A stretch of 64,000 nucleotides of DNA, taken from NCBI GenBank assembly GCA_944393265.1, contig CALXZO010000006.1, positions 1-64,000 on the forward strand, in the 5' to 3' direction. The notes beneath the pieces were generated by a model that saw nothing but the letters and a program-made list of their open reading frames with translations, ran no database searches and was not told the origin of the DNA. This stretch comes from an uncultured Clostridia bacterium. GTDB taxonomy: Bacteria; Bacillota; Clostridia; TANB77; UBA1234. A program made the translations under genes and the position numbers. Below are positions 28,147 to 39,626 of the stretch, in pieces. Position 1 is the stretch's first letter. The number at the start of each line of letters is the position of its first letter.

Positions 28147-28192
28147 CGGCTAAGAAACTAACTTGTAATAAGTTTCTTAGCCATATTTTTTA
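28147..28192. terminator. Bidirectional terminator
   Basis: GGCTAAGAAACT and AAGTTTCTTAGCC flank a ten-base loop, with ATATTTTTT on the plus side and GATTTTTT on the minus side. It serves the AbrB-like gene and the giant gene. Confidence 0.9.
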
Positions 28193-28207
28193 ACATATAT
28201 ACTATGT

Positions 28208-31200
28208 CTATATTCCTGGTCGCTTATTATATACTCCATAATCTGCTATTATAGTTACATCTCTTATCATTACTAAGCCACCGTCATTATATACGCCATA
28301 TCTCGTTGCTGTTCCGCTTGAGGTCACTTCCATTGTGCTCGTATTAGCAGTATCTGTATTTATAATTTGCAGTTTTCCTCTATTCATTATTCCAATATTT
28401 CCTTGTTCTGAATTTGGTAAGGCCATAATATTATATCCTGCCATGTCAAGTATAATATTGTTGCCTACGCCTATTGTCTGTGTCCCCTCGCTTGTTATAT
28501 CTTTTAGTAATGTTATTTGCGATGCTAGTGCTGGACTATCTGCTCTTGCAGCAGATATTGCCTCTGCTAATGAATCATAATATCTTGTTTCTTCCCCATT
28601 CTCATCTAGTTTCACTGCATTTGCTAGCATTTCTATTTGTGCACTATACGCATCACTTACATTATATGCCGCGTCCATAAACCATACATATACAGTTTTT
28701 GTCTCCCTTGTATTTGACAATGTAAAGTCATAATCACCGTTTCCATTATATACTTCCCATGCAGTCGTTGATGTGCTATCTGTTGGTGTCGTTGGGTTCT
28801 CACTTGCATAATAATATTTTACTCCATATGGATCTACATTTCTATCATCTGTTGATGTAAGATTTAGTTTAACTTCTTGACTTATTGTAGTCAAAGCACC
28901 ATTATTTATTGTAACGCTTCCTGTTGGTTTTATTTTATCTATATTAGTTATCGTTAACGATATTGTTTGTGCAGTATAGTTTTTGCCATCATATAATCTC
29001 GCATAAATTGTCGTATTATTTTCACTAATGGTTTTTACTGTAGAATCAATTGTGCCATCCCCAACATCTTCCCATGTTATATTTGTATCTCCTTGTCCTT
29101 TTATTCCAACTTGCTGTGCCACCGTTGTTGCATCTGGCCAACCTGCCCCATATAATTCTTCCATATCTACAATAGGCCATTCAATTGTAACTGTAACATT
29201 CTCCTTCGTTGGCATTGTTGGTGTTGCCGTTATATCAATTGTATCAGGCACTTTCTGCGTTGTTATACTTGATTCTTCTGATACTGATAAATTATTAGAA
29301 TTATCAGTTGCACGTGTTATAACATAATAAGTTGTTTCCGCATCCAACCCTATGAAATATGCTTCAGTTTGCCAATTAGACTCTTCATACGTTCCAGAAA
29401 CCTTACTAATATTATATTCATATTGTGTAATGTAACCACCATTATCTACCTGATTTGAAGTTACAGCTATTGTTGCAGATGATGCTGCAAGCGTTGGCGA
29501 AGTAGTTGTAGGAGGCAGATTATCAAGTACTATAAATGTTGCTTCATCTGGATTAGCCACAACATATTCTACCATTGCATCGCATGATGCATAATAATAC
29601 ACTACACCTTTTCCCGTTGACGTTCCTGCGTTTATACCAATATTTTCAAAGATTCCAATATTAGCACCTAGAGTTGTCACTGCTTCTGATATTACTATTC
29701 CCGTTAATTTGTAACAATTTTCAAAAGCTCCTGCGCCAATGCTTGTGTCTCCAATACCATTTGGACATTCAATTTGTTGCAATTCACTAGCATTACTAAA
29801 GCATCCTTCTGGTATGTTCACGCTTCCTTCAATCGTTATTTTTTCAATCGATTCATTTTCATAAAATGCATACTCACCAATTTCAGTTGTTCCTATAGAA
29901 ATTATAACTTCCGCTGCCGAGTTTTCTCTATTTGCCATATACAATTTTGTTCCATCTGCTGAGTACAATATCCCATCTATCACACTAAATTCATATCCTT
30001 CTATGTATATGCCTGAATAATTATTAGTTTTAACAAAAGCGTTTATGTCTGCTCCAACTACTTCTTGTCTTATTATAATTTCATTTGCATTCTGCAATTC
30101 GCTTAATACATAATCACCAATTATTGTTTCGCCTTTTATATCCACTTTAGTTATATCACTAATATATGAATTCCAAGGAATATCTGTAACATTACCCGTA
30201 AAGTCTTTTGTTTCTCCTGTGCCATCTAATATTAATGTTTTTGTATTAGTTCCATCACTGTTTGGTTTTATCAATACAAATACCGATTTGTCAGAAGCAT
30301 TTTGGCTGATATTATAAACTGCTATTTCCATAGAAGACGATATATTTCCACTTGCATCTTTTGCCCAAACATACCATACACCATTAACATTTGGAACCGA
30401 TACGATTCCTGATGTACTCCAGCTTGTTGGCTGTGTATTCGTTGAGGTTACTGCATATTCGGTAACACCAACATTGTCTTTTGCTAATATATCAATTATT
30501 AAGTTTTCATTTGCAGACGCATCCCATGTGTCAGAAATATTAACGTCTATTATTTGCGGAGCCCCTATATCATTCCAAATAGCGTATAGTGTAATATTTT
30601 CATTTTCCGAATACACGTCTCCATGATTATATGTGATGCCACTTCCATCTGAATTTGTATTCCAGCTTGTGAACTCGAATCCGTCTCTTGTAAACATATT
30701 ATCAAGTAAACTGATATCCTTATTTTCAAGTTTAATTTGATGTTTTCTCTCTCCAATACCACCATTTTCATGATAATTAATTCCATACGTTTTAAACATG
30801 TTTGTTGTCTCGTTTCCAACTCCATCAGTTGCAATAACAACTAATTCTTCAACAACCGTTATGTTATATTCTGCTTCTTTCGTATTCTCGATTGTTGTGC
30901 TGTCTACCAATGTTTGTTCTTCGCCATTTATTCTTATCGAACTAACTCCGCTTTCATCATCCGTCGCTTGTACTAATATTTTTAGAAGTCCCTCCTGTGA
31001 GTCAACAACTTCAATATTAATTGTTGGTTCATTTCTATCAACGTTTGTAATATTTACTTGTCCATAACTTGCATTTCCCGCAAGGTCACGAAGGTATACA
31101 TACCATGTTCCATTACCAAGCGATATTGTATATGTAAAATCATTATTTGATGCCACCATAGTATAATTACTTTCTGCTCCAGGCACATCATGATATGTAT

Positions 31201-34200
31201 CTGTAACTTGATATCCTGCAATTCCTGATTCATTATCTCTACCAACTACAGTCAATAATACCTCACCCGATGTCCATGTCTCTACATTCTTAGTAATTGA
31301 TGTTATAGTAGGCGGAACATTATCATATCTGATATCAACCATATTTGATACCGCTTCATTTCCGACTTGATCTTTTACATGGAAATATACATTTTTCCTT
31401 TCTGTATAATCTTTTGTCATTGTTATTGTTGACTGTGGTGAAGGTAAGTTTATCCATTCACCAACAGCAGGCGTGTCAGTAGATGATGTAAATGCATATG
31501 CCACTATTCCAGATCCTTCGTCTTCCGCTGAACCAGTTAATGTTACAGCGGAATTAGTCCATTCATATGTGCTTGCAGTCAACGTTACGTTTTTAGGTGC
31601 CCCTATATCTTGCTCTATTGTAGCAGTTTCCATTGTGCCAGAGACAGTCTTCTTAATATATGTTGATTCGGGAATATTTATTATACTATTATCTCCAGAT
31701 TCCCTTATTGCTGTTATTCCTGTTATTGATCCATCATTAAAATTACCTATTGAATCTTCCGCATTTGATCTTATTGCTAGACCCCAACCAATTGCCTCAA
31801 TATCGATAGCTTCATCTTCTATAAATCCGTCATCAACGCCAAGGTTCACTTCTGCTTGTATACTCTCTGAATAACTATCTATTCCGGTTGAAAATCCAGA
31901 AATATTTATTTTGTCTATATCAACCGTTCCATCAACATTATATAATCCTGCACCTCTACCAGTAGTTGACGTTATATCTGCACTTATAATATACATTATA
32001 CCACCACGATTATTGCACGCATTTTCCTTTCCTTGCCAGTTTGGTATGTCACTTTCTATTTTTACATTTTCAATATCACAAATATTTTTGTTATGTATTG
32101 CGGTGGCATCTTTTACGTATATATCAGCGTCTAGTATATTTGCTTGCCCTAGATTATGTATCGCTATAGCCCAAACTTTACCATTTGCTGCACTTGATAT
32201 AGTTGAATTCCTTTCTACACTAATATTTGCACCAACTATTTCTAACCCCGCATTACTTAAATTATATATTGCATATGGCTGTGATGTAATTTCTATTTGT
32301 GCAGTATTTAATACATACCTTAAGCTTGCGTCTTCGCCAATATTAGTTATTCCCTCATTCTTTATTATACCTTGCAAATTGTCAATCGCTTCAAATGTTC
32401 CTCCATTCAAATATAAAAGTGCATCTATATTATTAACTATTGCAAAATTTTCAGGAGCTCTACTTAAAATTTTTCCGCCTTCTATGGTTACTGCTCCGCT
32501 ATTATTAATAATTGTATTTGTGCTACTTGTAAGTTCTCCACTAAACATCTTAAAATCTGCATTTACATTATTTTTTATAATCTCACTAGCCTGTACAGTT
32601 GTTATTACATTTCCATTCTCCATATTTATTTTGCCATCATTAATTATTGCTGTACTCTTTGCTTCTATATTTGTATTTCCACGAATAGTTATATTACCCG
32701 TGTTATTAATCGCACTTCCATTTGTTGCAGTTATATTAGTATTATTTAAATACAAATTCGTAACTATATCACTTACTTCTATAGTTGCAGGCACTCCACT
32801 TGAGCTAATCTCTCCATTCACAATATTTGTTATACTTATAAGATCCATTTGAAGTGCACTACCACTATTTGAAGCTATTACGCTATTATTTATAACTCCT
32901 ATTCCATCATTAATAATTGCCGTTCCCTCCTGGCTAGTAATATTACTGTTAGTTATAAATAAATTACATGCTGCATTATTTATAATTCCGTTATAGCTAC
33001 TTCCCACTGTTAGCGTAATATCCGTCATCTTCAGCATTCCGCTATCATTATTTTCTATTCCATTTTTTATAGTCGAGATTTCTCCAGGTCCTACAAACTC
33101 TAGTACTCCTCTATTATAAACTACGTTATCATAATTTCCCTTACCTAAAATCTCATTGTTATTAAAATTAACTTCAATCCACTTGCCGCTTGCTACATCA
33201 ACATCCTCTTGAATATTTTTTAACAATGTAATTTTCGACTTTGTTTCTGGATTAATTGTTGCTTCATCTATCGCATCTTGAAGAGTAGAAAAATATTTTA
33301 CAACGTTATTTTCTTCAAGTGTTACCGCTGTATAAATTGTGATATCTTCACCCTCCATGCTTGTTTCATAAATATCGCTCTTATTATCCATTTCGTCGTA
33401 TACCGTTCCTATGTAGTTTACAAGCGTTATTTGTCCTTCGCTTCCAGCTTCTATAATATATTTATAAATTATTTTATTGCCATCGAATGTGCCATCAGTT
33501 ATAACTATGTCTGTTCCATTTCCAATTTTTATAGTTAATGTAGGCGGAGTTGTTATCTCTTCTTTTATCCTCTCATCAAACTCTGCTACAAACTCAATTT
33601 GTGTTCCTATAGGATACATTCCCGAAACAATATTTTGGATTTTAATTGCTACTAGTGATGGGCCAATATCATCAATTACTTCAAAATGTGCTTCACTACT
33701 ATAATTTGTTGCATACTCACTCATCTTCAAGCAAGATTGATAGTACTTTACTATACCTTGACCATATCCATTCAAAGCATTTATTCCAATATTTTTAAAT
33801 ACCTCGTAAACGCCATTACTTGGAGATATTGTAGTAACTCCCTTTGGTATTACTAATGTAGAAAGATTATATGTGTTATTAAATGCTTGATAACTTATTT
33901 CTTCCAAGGTGTTAGATAATGTAATTATTTCTAATTTTGTACAGTTTGAAAATGTTTCTTTTTCAATTTTAGTATTACCTACTTCACCTTCTATAGATAC
34001 TAATGAACTACAATCTTTAAATACACCTTCTCCCAATTCCGGGTTTGTTGTAACAATAATTTTTCTTAAGTTATCATTATTATAAAATGCAAGTTTATTT
34101 ATTTTGTTTACTGTATCTGGTATTGCATAAATTTGATTTGTGTCTCTTTGCATATGTAAATAAATTTTCGTTTTATCCCTATTAAATAAAGTTCCGTTCT

Positions 34201-37200
34201 CAAAAACAAAATTATTATTTGTACTTTCTAACTTTATTTCGTCACATCCATTAGAGTATATAAGAGCATCTTCTGTAAAGTCTTGTACTGTATCCGCTAT
34301 TTGTATAGTACCAACATTCTCCATATTCGCAAGAATATAATCACCTATAATAGTTATTCCTTTAGATATTTCTACACTCTTTATATTAGATAGATAACTC
34401 TTATATGGTACTCCTGATTCAGTATATGATGCTGTTTCGCCTTCACCGACAAGTAATAACTTGTCTTTTTCATCAAGAATTGCATATACTTTTTGATCAT
34501 TATTTTTACTAATATCCCATACATATATCGATATGCTTTGCGTATTTCCTGTTAAGTCCATTACCCATAAATAATTTGTTCCATTTCCTAAAATTGTAAC
34601 ATCTTCCTCTGTAAAATCTTCTACTGCCGGCTGAGTTTTACTCTTAGAAATCGCATAACCTAAAATATCAACATTATCTGTTGCTATGATATGTAGTTTT
34701 AATATCTCTCCAGGAACCCAATCATCCGAACTTGTTATACCTTCAATTACAGGCTTTTCTTTGTCTATATTAGATATAATCAGACTTTTCTCGCTTATAA
34801 CAATACTTCCTTGTAATGCCCTCGCGTGTAGCACTGTGTTTTCTTCAATAAATATAGGCGATGTATATCTACTCCAACCATCATTTCCTATCTTATATTC
34901 TACTATTAAGGTATCATCTAAACATTTTATACTTGCAATAATTCCCGTATTTACAAGTCCCGATGAACTTGTTTCAATTGTTAGTAAATCCTCTCCTGGC
35001 GTATATATTGCTGTATATTCTCTATCTACTATATTCTCCATAGATGGTGGATCTATTTCTACGGTTATCGTAGGAGTTAATAAATCTGTTCCTGTCCAAC
35101 CAACAAAATCGTATCCGATTTTATATGGATTATTAAGTGTAAATTTTGGCGTCTCTTTTGTGTATTCCGTTGGATTGCTTACATCAACAATTCCTCCATT
35201 TAAATTATATGTAATTGTATACTTTTCTACTATACAACTAGCAACAAGAGTTGTATCCTCTGGAAGCATTTTGAATCTTGTATTCGCTACATTTGCTCCA
35301 TCTAGGAATGGCGCCGTGTCGACAGAGCCTTGTATGCTCCATTTATCAAACTCATAACCATTATTTGGTATTATAGACAACTGAATCTCGCTTTCATAAG
35401 GCACTTCATACATTGTGTCAAGTGTTCTTCCATTTTCAGCTATAAATGATAATGTAAAATTCTTTCTTTTATAATATATTCTTAATTCTGTACTTCCATC
35501 ACCAAGCAATTCCGTCATAACGAGTCTATCGTCATGTTCTGTATTTTCAGTAAATCCTTTAAATTCTCCACTTGTTTTAGGCAATACGAATACATCTTGC
35601 CCCGTTGTGCCAGTGCAATTTTCTAGTAATCTCAACTCATATTCATTTGGCATACCCAACTTTTCTGTATAATGATACACTTTATATGGCATGTCTGTTC
35701 GAGGAGCCCAAATAGCATATAACGTTTTAGTAACAATATTGCCCGTTGGAGTATATTCTGAACCTGCTGCATACATATTTGACAAATCTGTTTCTTCGCT
35801 ATTTTCTGCCCACCCAAGAAAATCATATCCTTCTTTGCTTGGCTCTATGTTTGGAATTGTAATTGAATTTCCTCCAGATGCATGCATTATCGGAAAATCA
35901 TCTGGATCCACTCCCTCTTGTAAATCAAATGTTATAGTATAATCATATTCCATTTGCATTCTTATATAATTTGATACTGACTCGTTTCCCGCTTCATCAG
36001 TCGCAAATGTAACAAATTCATATATCTTTTTACTTTCAAGCGGTCCAATAAGTTTATCGACACTCCAGGTATAATCTTCTGTTCCTTCTATTTTGTAACC
36101 ATATTTTGTAGTCGCTGCTATATAACTATTTGGTGATATTCTATCATATTGATTCGAGTTAACCACAACAAATGCTCCTGTTATTGTAACAGTTGGCGCA
36201 TCTGATGTAGGCGGCGTCTTATCATATGTCACTGTCGCTTTAACTATAGTGCTCGTCACATTAGAATATTCATCCATGAACCACGCATATAAAGTAATAA
36301 TCCCCTCAATATCTCCCATATCATATATAATTTCTTGCTCATAATCTTGCCAACCAGAATCTGTCGCACTAGGCTTAAGAGGATTATTTTTATTAATCAT
36401 CATATATTTCGCACCATCTGCACGAAGTTTTACATTTGCATGCTCTCCCGAAACATATGCTGCTCCATCATTTATAATAATCGACAAGTTAGTTGGTGGC
36501 ACAGTACTCTCTATAATATCAGACACCGTAACCTTCTCAATCGTTCTTCCTCCACCTTCTTCTGTAACAAGAACAGTGTATACCCCATTTCGAGAAACTT
36601 GAGCTACATATGTTCCATCTGCCTGCTTTTCCGCAAGCGTGCTACGCACAAGAACATTTAGCTCTCCACCATTTCTTGGGAAAGCACTAATAATTATCTT
36701 AGCTTTTGCTTTTGTAGGAGTTCCATCTTCAAGCTCTCCACTTGTTACTGTGATGTTAGTTATAATCGGGCCATCATCTGTAGACGAAAGTCCAGCCTCA
36801 TTTGCATTTTCTAATGAATATACACGCTCTCCATGATATTCAATTCCTTTCAAATAAAAAACGCTACCTGTTGCATCATAAGCATATACATTATCAACAT
36901 CAAAGGAATATGTAGTCTGCGTTTCATCTTTATCATAATCTACACCATACTCTGCATTTTCATAATTAATAACATCAAGATGAACCAAATATCCAGTAGT
37001 AGAGCCATAATCAAAACTTTCAAAATCATCTGGGGCATTATAAATTGTTATCTTAGAAAAACCATCGTTTATAATATCTTCACTATCTCCGCTTCGAGCA
37101 TTATTAAGACGCGTGCTAGCCACACCGTCTTCAACATTCTTTATTTCAGATACAAATTTAGCAAACGTGGCCTCATCTGGAAAATCACTCGAAGTAAATA

Positions 37201-37301
37201 TAGCTATTGAAGCTAATATAATTATAACAATAATTGTAATTACCAGCGTAATCATCGATATTCCGTTCGGCATTTTTTCTCTTTTGTAGATAATACCCCA
37301 T
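28208..37301 (-). CDS. Giant pseudopilin-like multidomain surface protein, about 3,030 aa, needs +1 shift at a CGG codon
   Basis: The best start is ATG at 37299-37301, seven bases after AGGAGG. It gives a basic leader MGYYLQKRKNAE, then CGG at codon 13; moving +1 there yields G-ISMITLVITIIVIIIL, a prepilin-type cleavage site and hydrophobic helix. An ATG in the other frame (37273) gives only MPN before that glycine, with a poor ribosome site and no basic residues. The body contains Ig-like and FIVAR-like repeats, InlB B-type repeats (EGYDFLGWAENS, near 480-530), two blocks of BspA-type leucine-rich repeats (about 1000-1180 and 2300-2480) and a long beta-helix-like stretch rich in Asn/Thr (about 1300-1800). 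The C-terminus stops within a second beta-helix block without a wall anchor, so it may be truncated. Likely a surface adhesin exported by a type IV pilin-like route. Confidence 0.8.
37263..37265 (-). other. Predicted +1 recoding site (CGGA) in the giant pseudopilin gene
   Basis: Codons run AAT GCC GAA CGG AAT. Skipping one base gives GAA then GGA ATA TCG ATG (E-G-I-S-M), which places glycine at the prepilin -1 position. It is the only in-frame CGG of some 3,000 codons. Confidence 0.7.
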
Positions 37302-37341
37302 CACTCTTCCTCCTAATGCAAATTAATTAAGATACACTCAT

Positions 37342-37410
37342 CTAATATTGTTTTAACATTAAAAAAAAATATTGTCTACACGCGCATAATATATAAGTTA
37401 GTAAAAGCAT
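37342..37410 (-). CDS. Possible leader peptide upstream of the giant gene, 22 aa
   Basis: ATG at 37408-37410 follows GGAGGTG with a seven-base gap and opens a 22-codon frame (MLLLTYILCACRQYF...) that stops 40 bases before the giant gene's start. The strong ribosome site is the main argument. It could be a regulatory leader or a chance frame. The rest of 37411-37558 is AT-rich, without a recognisable gene. Confidence 0.3.
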   Translation of the reverse strand: MLLLTYILCACRQYFFLMLKQY

Positions 37411-37558
37411 CTTAAAGCACCTCCAACTCTACTTACGGAAGCATTTTATAAAGAAAATCAGCCATCTCAAAAGAATTCAAATATTAAATTTTGGTAACAG
37501 TAATATTACAAAAACGTTACATTTATTTTATGTAAAAAAATTTTTTTGCTTTTTTTCT

Positions 37559-38115
37559 CTAAATCCGACTATCCGTAAGGAAACTAAAAATAGACACATT
37601 AGACGCGGGCCTAATTGCAATAATATCTGCGTAAGAAACTGTAGGTTTGTCAAACATATAACACACCCACTTAGAACTGTCTAGGTTTGATGATATACTA
37701 CTCCACCATTCCTGAAATCTAGCCAATTTTTCATTTGGACTCAACCAATTTAATGGTTCCATTGAAAAATTATTGTACTCTCTCTTCCAATGTCTTAATT
37801 TTTCTTTGAAGTCTCCAAAACTTATAAATATTCTATTGTAAATAAAATCTCTCTTGGTCTTTTCTATAACTTCTCTCTGCTTTTCCGTTATGCCTTGGTG
37901 TTCGTACTCTTATTACTTTGTGTTCTATTCCTAATTCTTCTGCTTTTATTTCAGACATTGTTTTCTTGCCTTTGTATATTGGGCTTAACCTATTTGAAAA
38001 CTCAAAACCATCATCTGTCTGCACACATTCTATTTTAAAGCTAAATTTATTTTGTATTATTTCAAAAAACTGCGCTGATGCATATGTACTATGTTCTTTG
38101 CTCGCCCATAATACC
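37559..38115 (-). pseudogene. Degraded DDE (IS481-like) transposase, C-terminal part
   Basis: Only the second half of the integrase core remains: EHSTYASAQFFEIIQ, QTDDGFEFSNR, ELGIEHKVIRV and TPRHNGKAERSYRKD, then YNNFSMEPLNWLSPNEKL in another frame. The break lies near 37833-37845 (TTTTATTTACAATAG) and is not at CGG. The N-terminal half is missing; the sequence joins directly to a serine-recombinase remnant near 38115-38131. The downstream frame ends with CGG ATT TAG at 37559-37567. Non-functional. Confidence 0.8.
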
Positions 38116-38130
38116 AAACTTTCAATAGAT

Positions 38131-38376
38131 GATGGAACAAGTGGCGAAAGTGTACGTATTGATACACAAAAAAATATATTAAAAGACTTTGTAAGAGATA
38201 TTTCTACCAAAGTTAGTAGTGCAAGAAAGGCAATAGCTAAACCAGGCAAGTTTATGACAACAACTGCACTATACGGATATTTAAACGATCCGACTAATCA
38301 CAATCATTTAATAATAGATGAAGAAACTGCACCTATAGTAAAACTGATTTTCGAAATGTATTGTCAAGGTTGCTAA
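38131..38376 (+). pseudogene. Serine recombinase (large resolvase) fragment
   Basis: The frame encodes DDGTSGES joined to FVRDISTKVSSARKA, GKFMTTTALYGYLNDP and HLIIDEETAPIVKLIFEMY, the linker and start of the recombinase domain of large serine recombinases. The catalytic N-terminus and the zinc-ribbon end are absent, so it is a remnant abutting the transposase remnant. Confidence 0.8.
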
Positions 38377-38583
38377 TGAATTAATTTTATTATTTGCATA
38401 TTTTTAAGTCAATCTCTTGATTGGCTTATTAGTAATGCTCAAAAATGCCTATTTTTACGCTTTTTTAGGGTACATTTCAGAATACACAAAAAAAGCTGGT
38501 GTGAAGCAACTTTACTGTCACATCACCCCAACTATTGACAAAGAGCCAAAAAAAGAGTTTGCATACTCGCAAACCCTTGAAAT

Positions 38584-38659
38584 TGGTGCCTATTCGCGGA
38601 ATCGAACCACGGACACAGGGATTTTCAGTCCCTTGCTCTACCAACTGAGCTAAATAGGC
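38584..38659 (-). tRNA. tRNA-Phe (GAA)
   Basis: Cloverleaf with acceptor GCCTATT/AATAGGC, D-arm TAGCTCAGTTGGTAGAGC, anticodon GAA, T-arm GGTTCGATTCC and an encoded CCA end. Confidence 0.96.
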
Positions 38660-38711
38660 AAATATATAAAACTATGATTAAAACACTTAAATATTCTCTT
38701 AAATAAAAAAA

Positions 38712-38788
38712 TGGCGACCTGAAAGGGGCTCGAACCCTCGACCTCTAGCGTGACAGGCTAGCGCTCTAACCAACTGAGCTATCAGGCC
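38712..38788 (-). tRNA. tRNA-Asp (GTC)
   Basis: Cloverleaf with acceptor GGCCTGA/TCAGGTC (one G:U pair), anticodon GTC in the loop CTGTCAC, G73 discriminator typical of Asp, and encoded CCA. Confidence 0.96.
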
Positions 38789-38798
38789 ATAAAAAAAG

Positions 38799-38874
38799 TG
38801 GTGGGCACTATAGGGCTCGAACCTATGACCCCCTGCTTGTAAGGCAGATGCTCTCCCAGCTGAGCTAAGCGCCC
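38799..38874 (-). tRNA. tRNA-Val (TAC)
   Basis: Cloverleaf with acceptor GGGCGCT/AGTGCCC, anticodon TAC in the loop CTTACAA, T-arm GGTTCGAGCCC and encoded CCA. It heads a three-tRNA run Val-Asp-Phe on the minus strand. Confidence 0.96.
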
Positions 38875-39024
38875 ACTTCCATGTCCTTATGACTTTCTTA
38901 GTATACTTTACTAATGGTAATTTGTCAACACATTTTTCAAAATTTTTCTAGCATTTTTAACGGGTAAATTACAAAGGTAGCTTCCATTTAGTTAAAAATT
39001 ATTGGAAGTACGTCATACAAAAAA

Positions 39025-39063
39025 TGAACCTTGAATCAGCAATGATTCAAGGTCCGTTTTTTA
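39025..39063. terminator. Terminator after the 39097 gene
   Basis: ACCTTGAATCA and TGATTCAAGGT close a four-base loop; on the minus strand CATTTTTTG follows, on the plus strand CCGTTTTTT. It fits termination of the minus-strand gene ending at 39097. Nothing else is evident in 38875-39096. Confidence 0.85.
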
Positions 39064-39096
39064 CAGTTTACTTCCATACATGTCTCTCTGATAAAT

Positions 39097-39468
39097 TTAG
39101 TCATCATAAAATATCACAGTGTTTCCAAACAAATATTCCTTCTCGACATACTCTTCTCCAGCAATTTTCACGTTCTTAACACCTTTGAATTCTGCAAAGT
39201 GTTCCAAAGCTGCGCATAACTCGCAAACCTGCCGATAGCAAGGTCGACCAAATCCGTATTTCTTCCTTACGATGCGGAAAACGTCCAACTGAAGCGCTCG
39301 CAAAGTGGAAACATACTGTTCAATGTCCCACTCACAAAATTTCTCAGTAAACACTATTATAGCACCCGTTTTGATATTCTGAGCCTTCTTTTCTGCCACT
39401 TCGTGTGCAAATTCTGTACTGTACAGTTCGTCCAGAGTTACTTTCTTTTGCCACATCCTGCTCGACAT
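39097..39468 (-). CDS. Hypothetical protein, 123 aa, foreign codon use
   Basis: The protein is soluble, alpha/beta, with cysteines in GRPCYRQVCELC. I do not recognise the family. Arginine codons are AGG, CGA, CGC and CGG, against AGA in most neighbours, and GC content is higher, so it was probably acquired recently. It contains one in-frame CGG (39232-39234) followed by C; the zero frame continues as a normal-looking sequence to the stop, so here CGG appears to be read as a triplet. It has a GGGAGG ribosome site and its own terminator. Confidence 0.65.
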   Translation of the reverse strand: MSSRMWQKKVTLDELYSTEFAHEVAEKKAQNIKTGAIIVFTEKFCEWDIEQYVSTLRALQLDVFRIVRKKYGFGRPCYRQVCELCAALEHFAEFKGVKNVKIAGEEYVEKEYLFGNTVIFYDD

Positions 39469-39626
39469 AATCTTTTCCTCCCTTAATTACAGGTCAATTA
39501 TTTACAGTAACTAGAAAGGATGTCATTTTATCATATTTTTTTAATTTTTTCAAGAAAAAATAGTAAAGTTTGCCATATGACGAAATTTTTTGATTTGCCT
39601 TTATTTCATTTCTATAGCATCGGAAA

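Noticed and set aside
31911-32852. A 313-codon plus-strand open frame inside the giant gene
   Set aside because: A shadow of the repetitive minus-strand coding sequence, hydrophobic by antisense codon bias, without ribosome site.
28208-37273. Start of the giant gene at ATG 37273
   Set aside because: Weak ribosome site and an MPN leader without basic residues; the ATG at 37301 has AGGAGG and gives a normal prepilin leader after recoding. I keep it as the alternative.
37833-37845. The frame break in the transposase remnant as another recoding site
   Set aside because: It lies in a T-rich run without CGG, and the gene also lacks its N-terminal half; ordinary decay explains it.
38417-38653. Open frame on the plus strand
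   Set aside because: It overlaps the tRNA-Phe gene on the other strand and has no ribosome site or family match.
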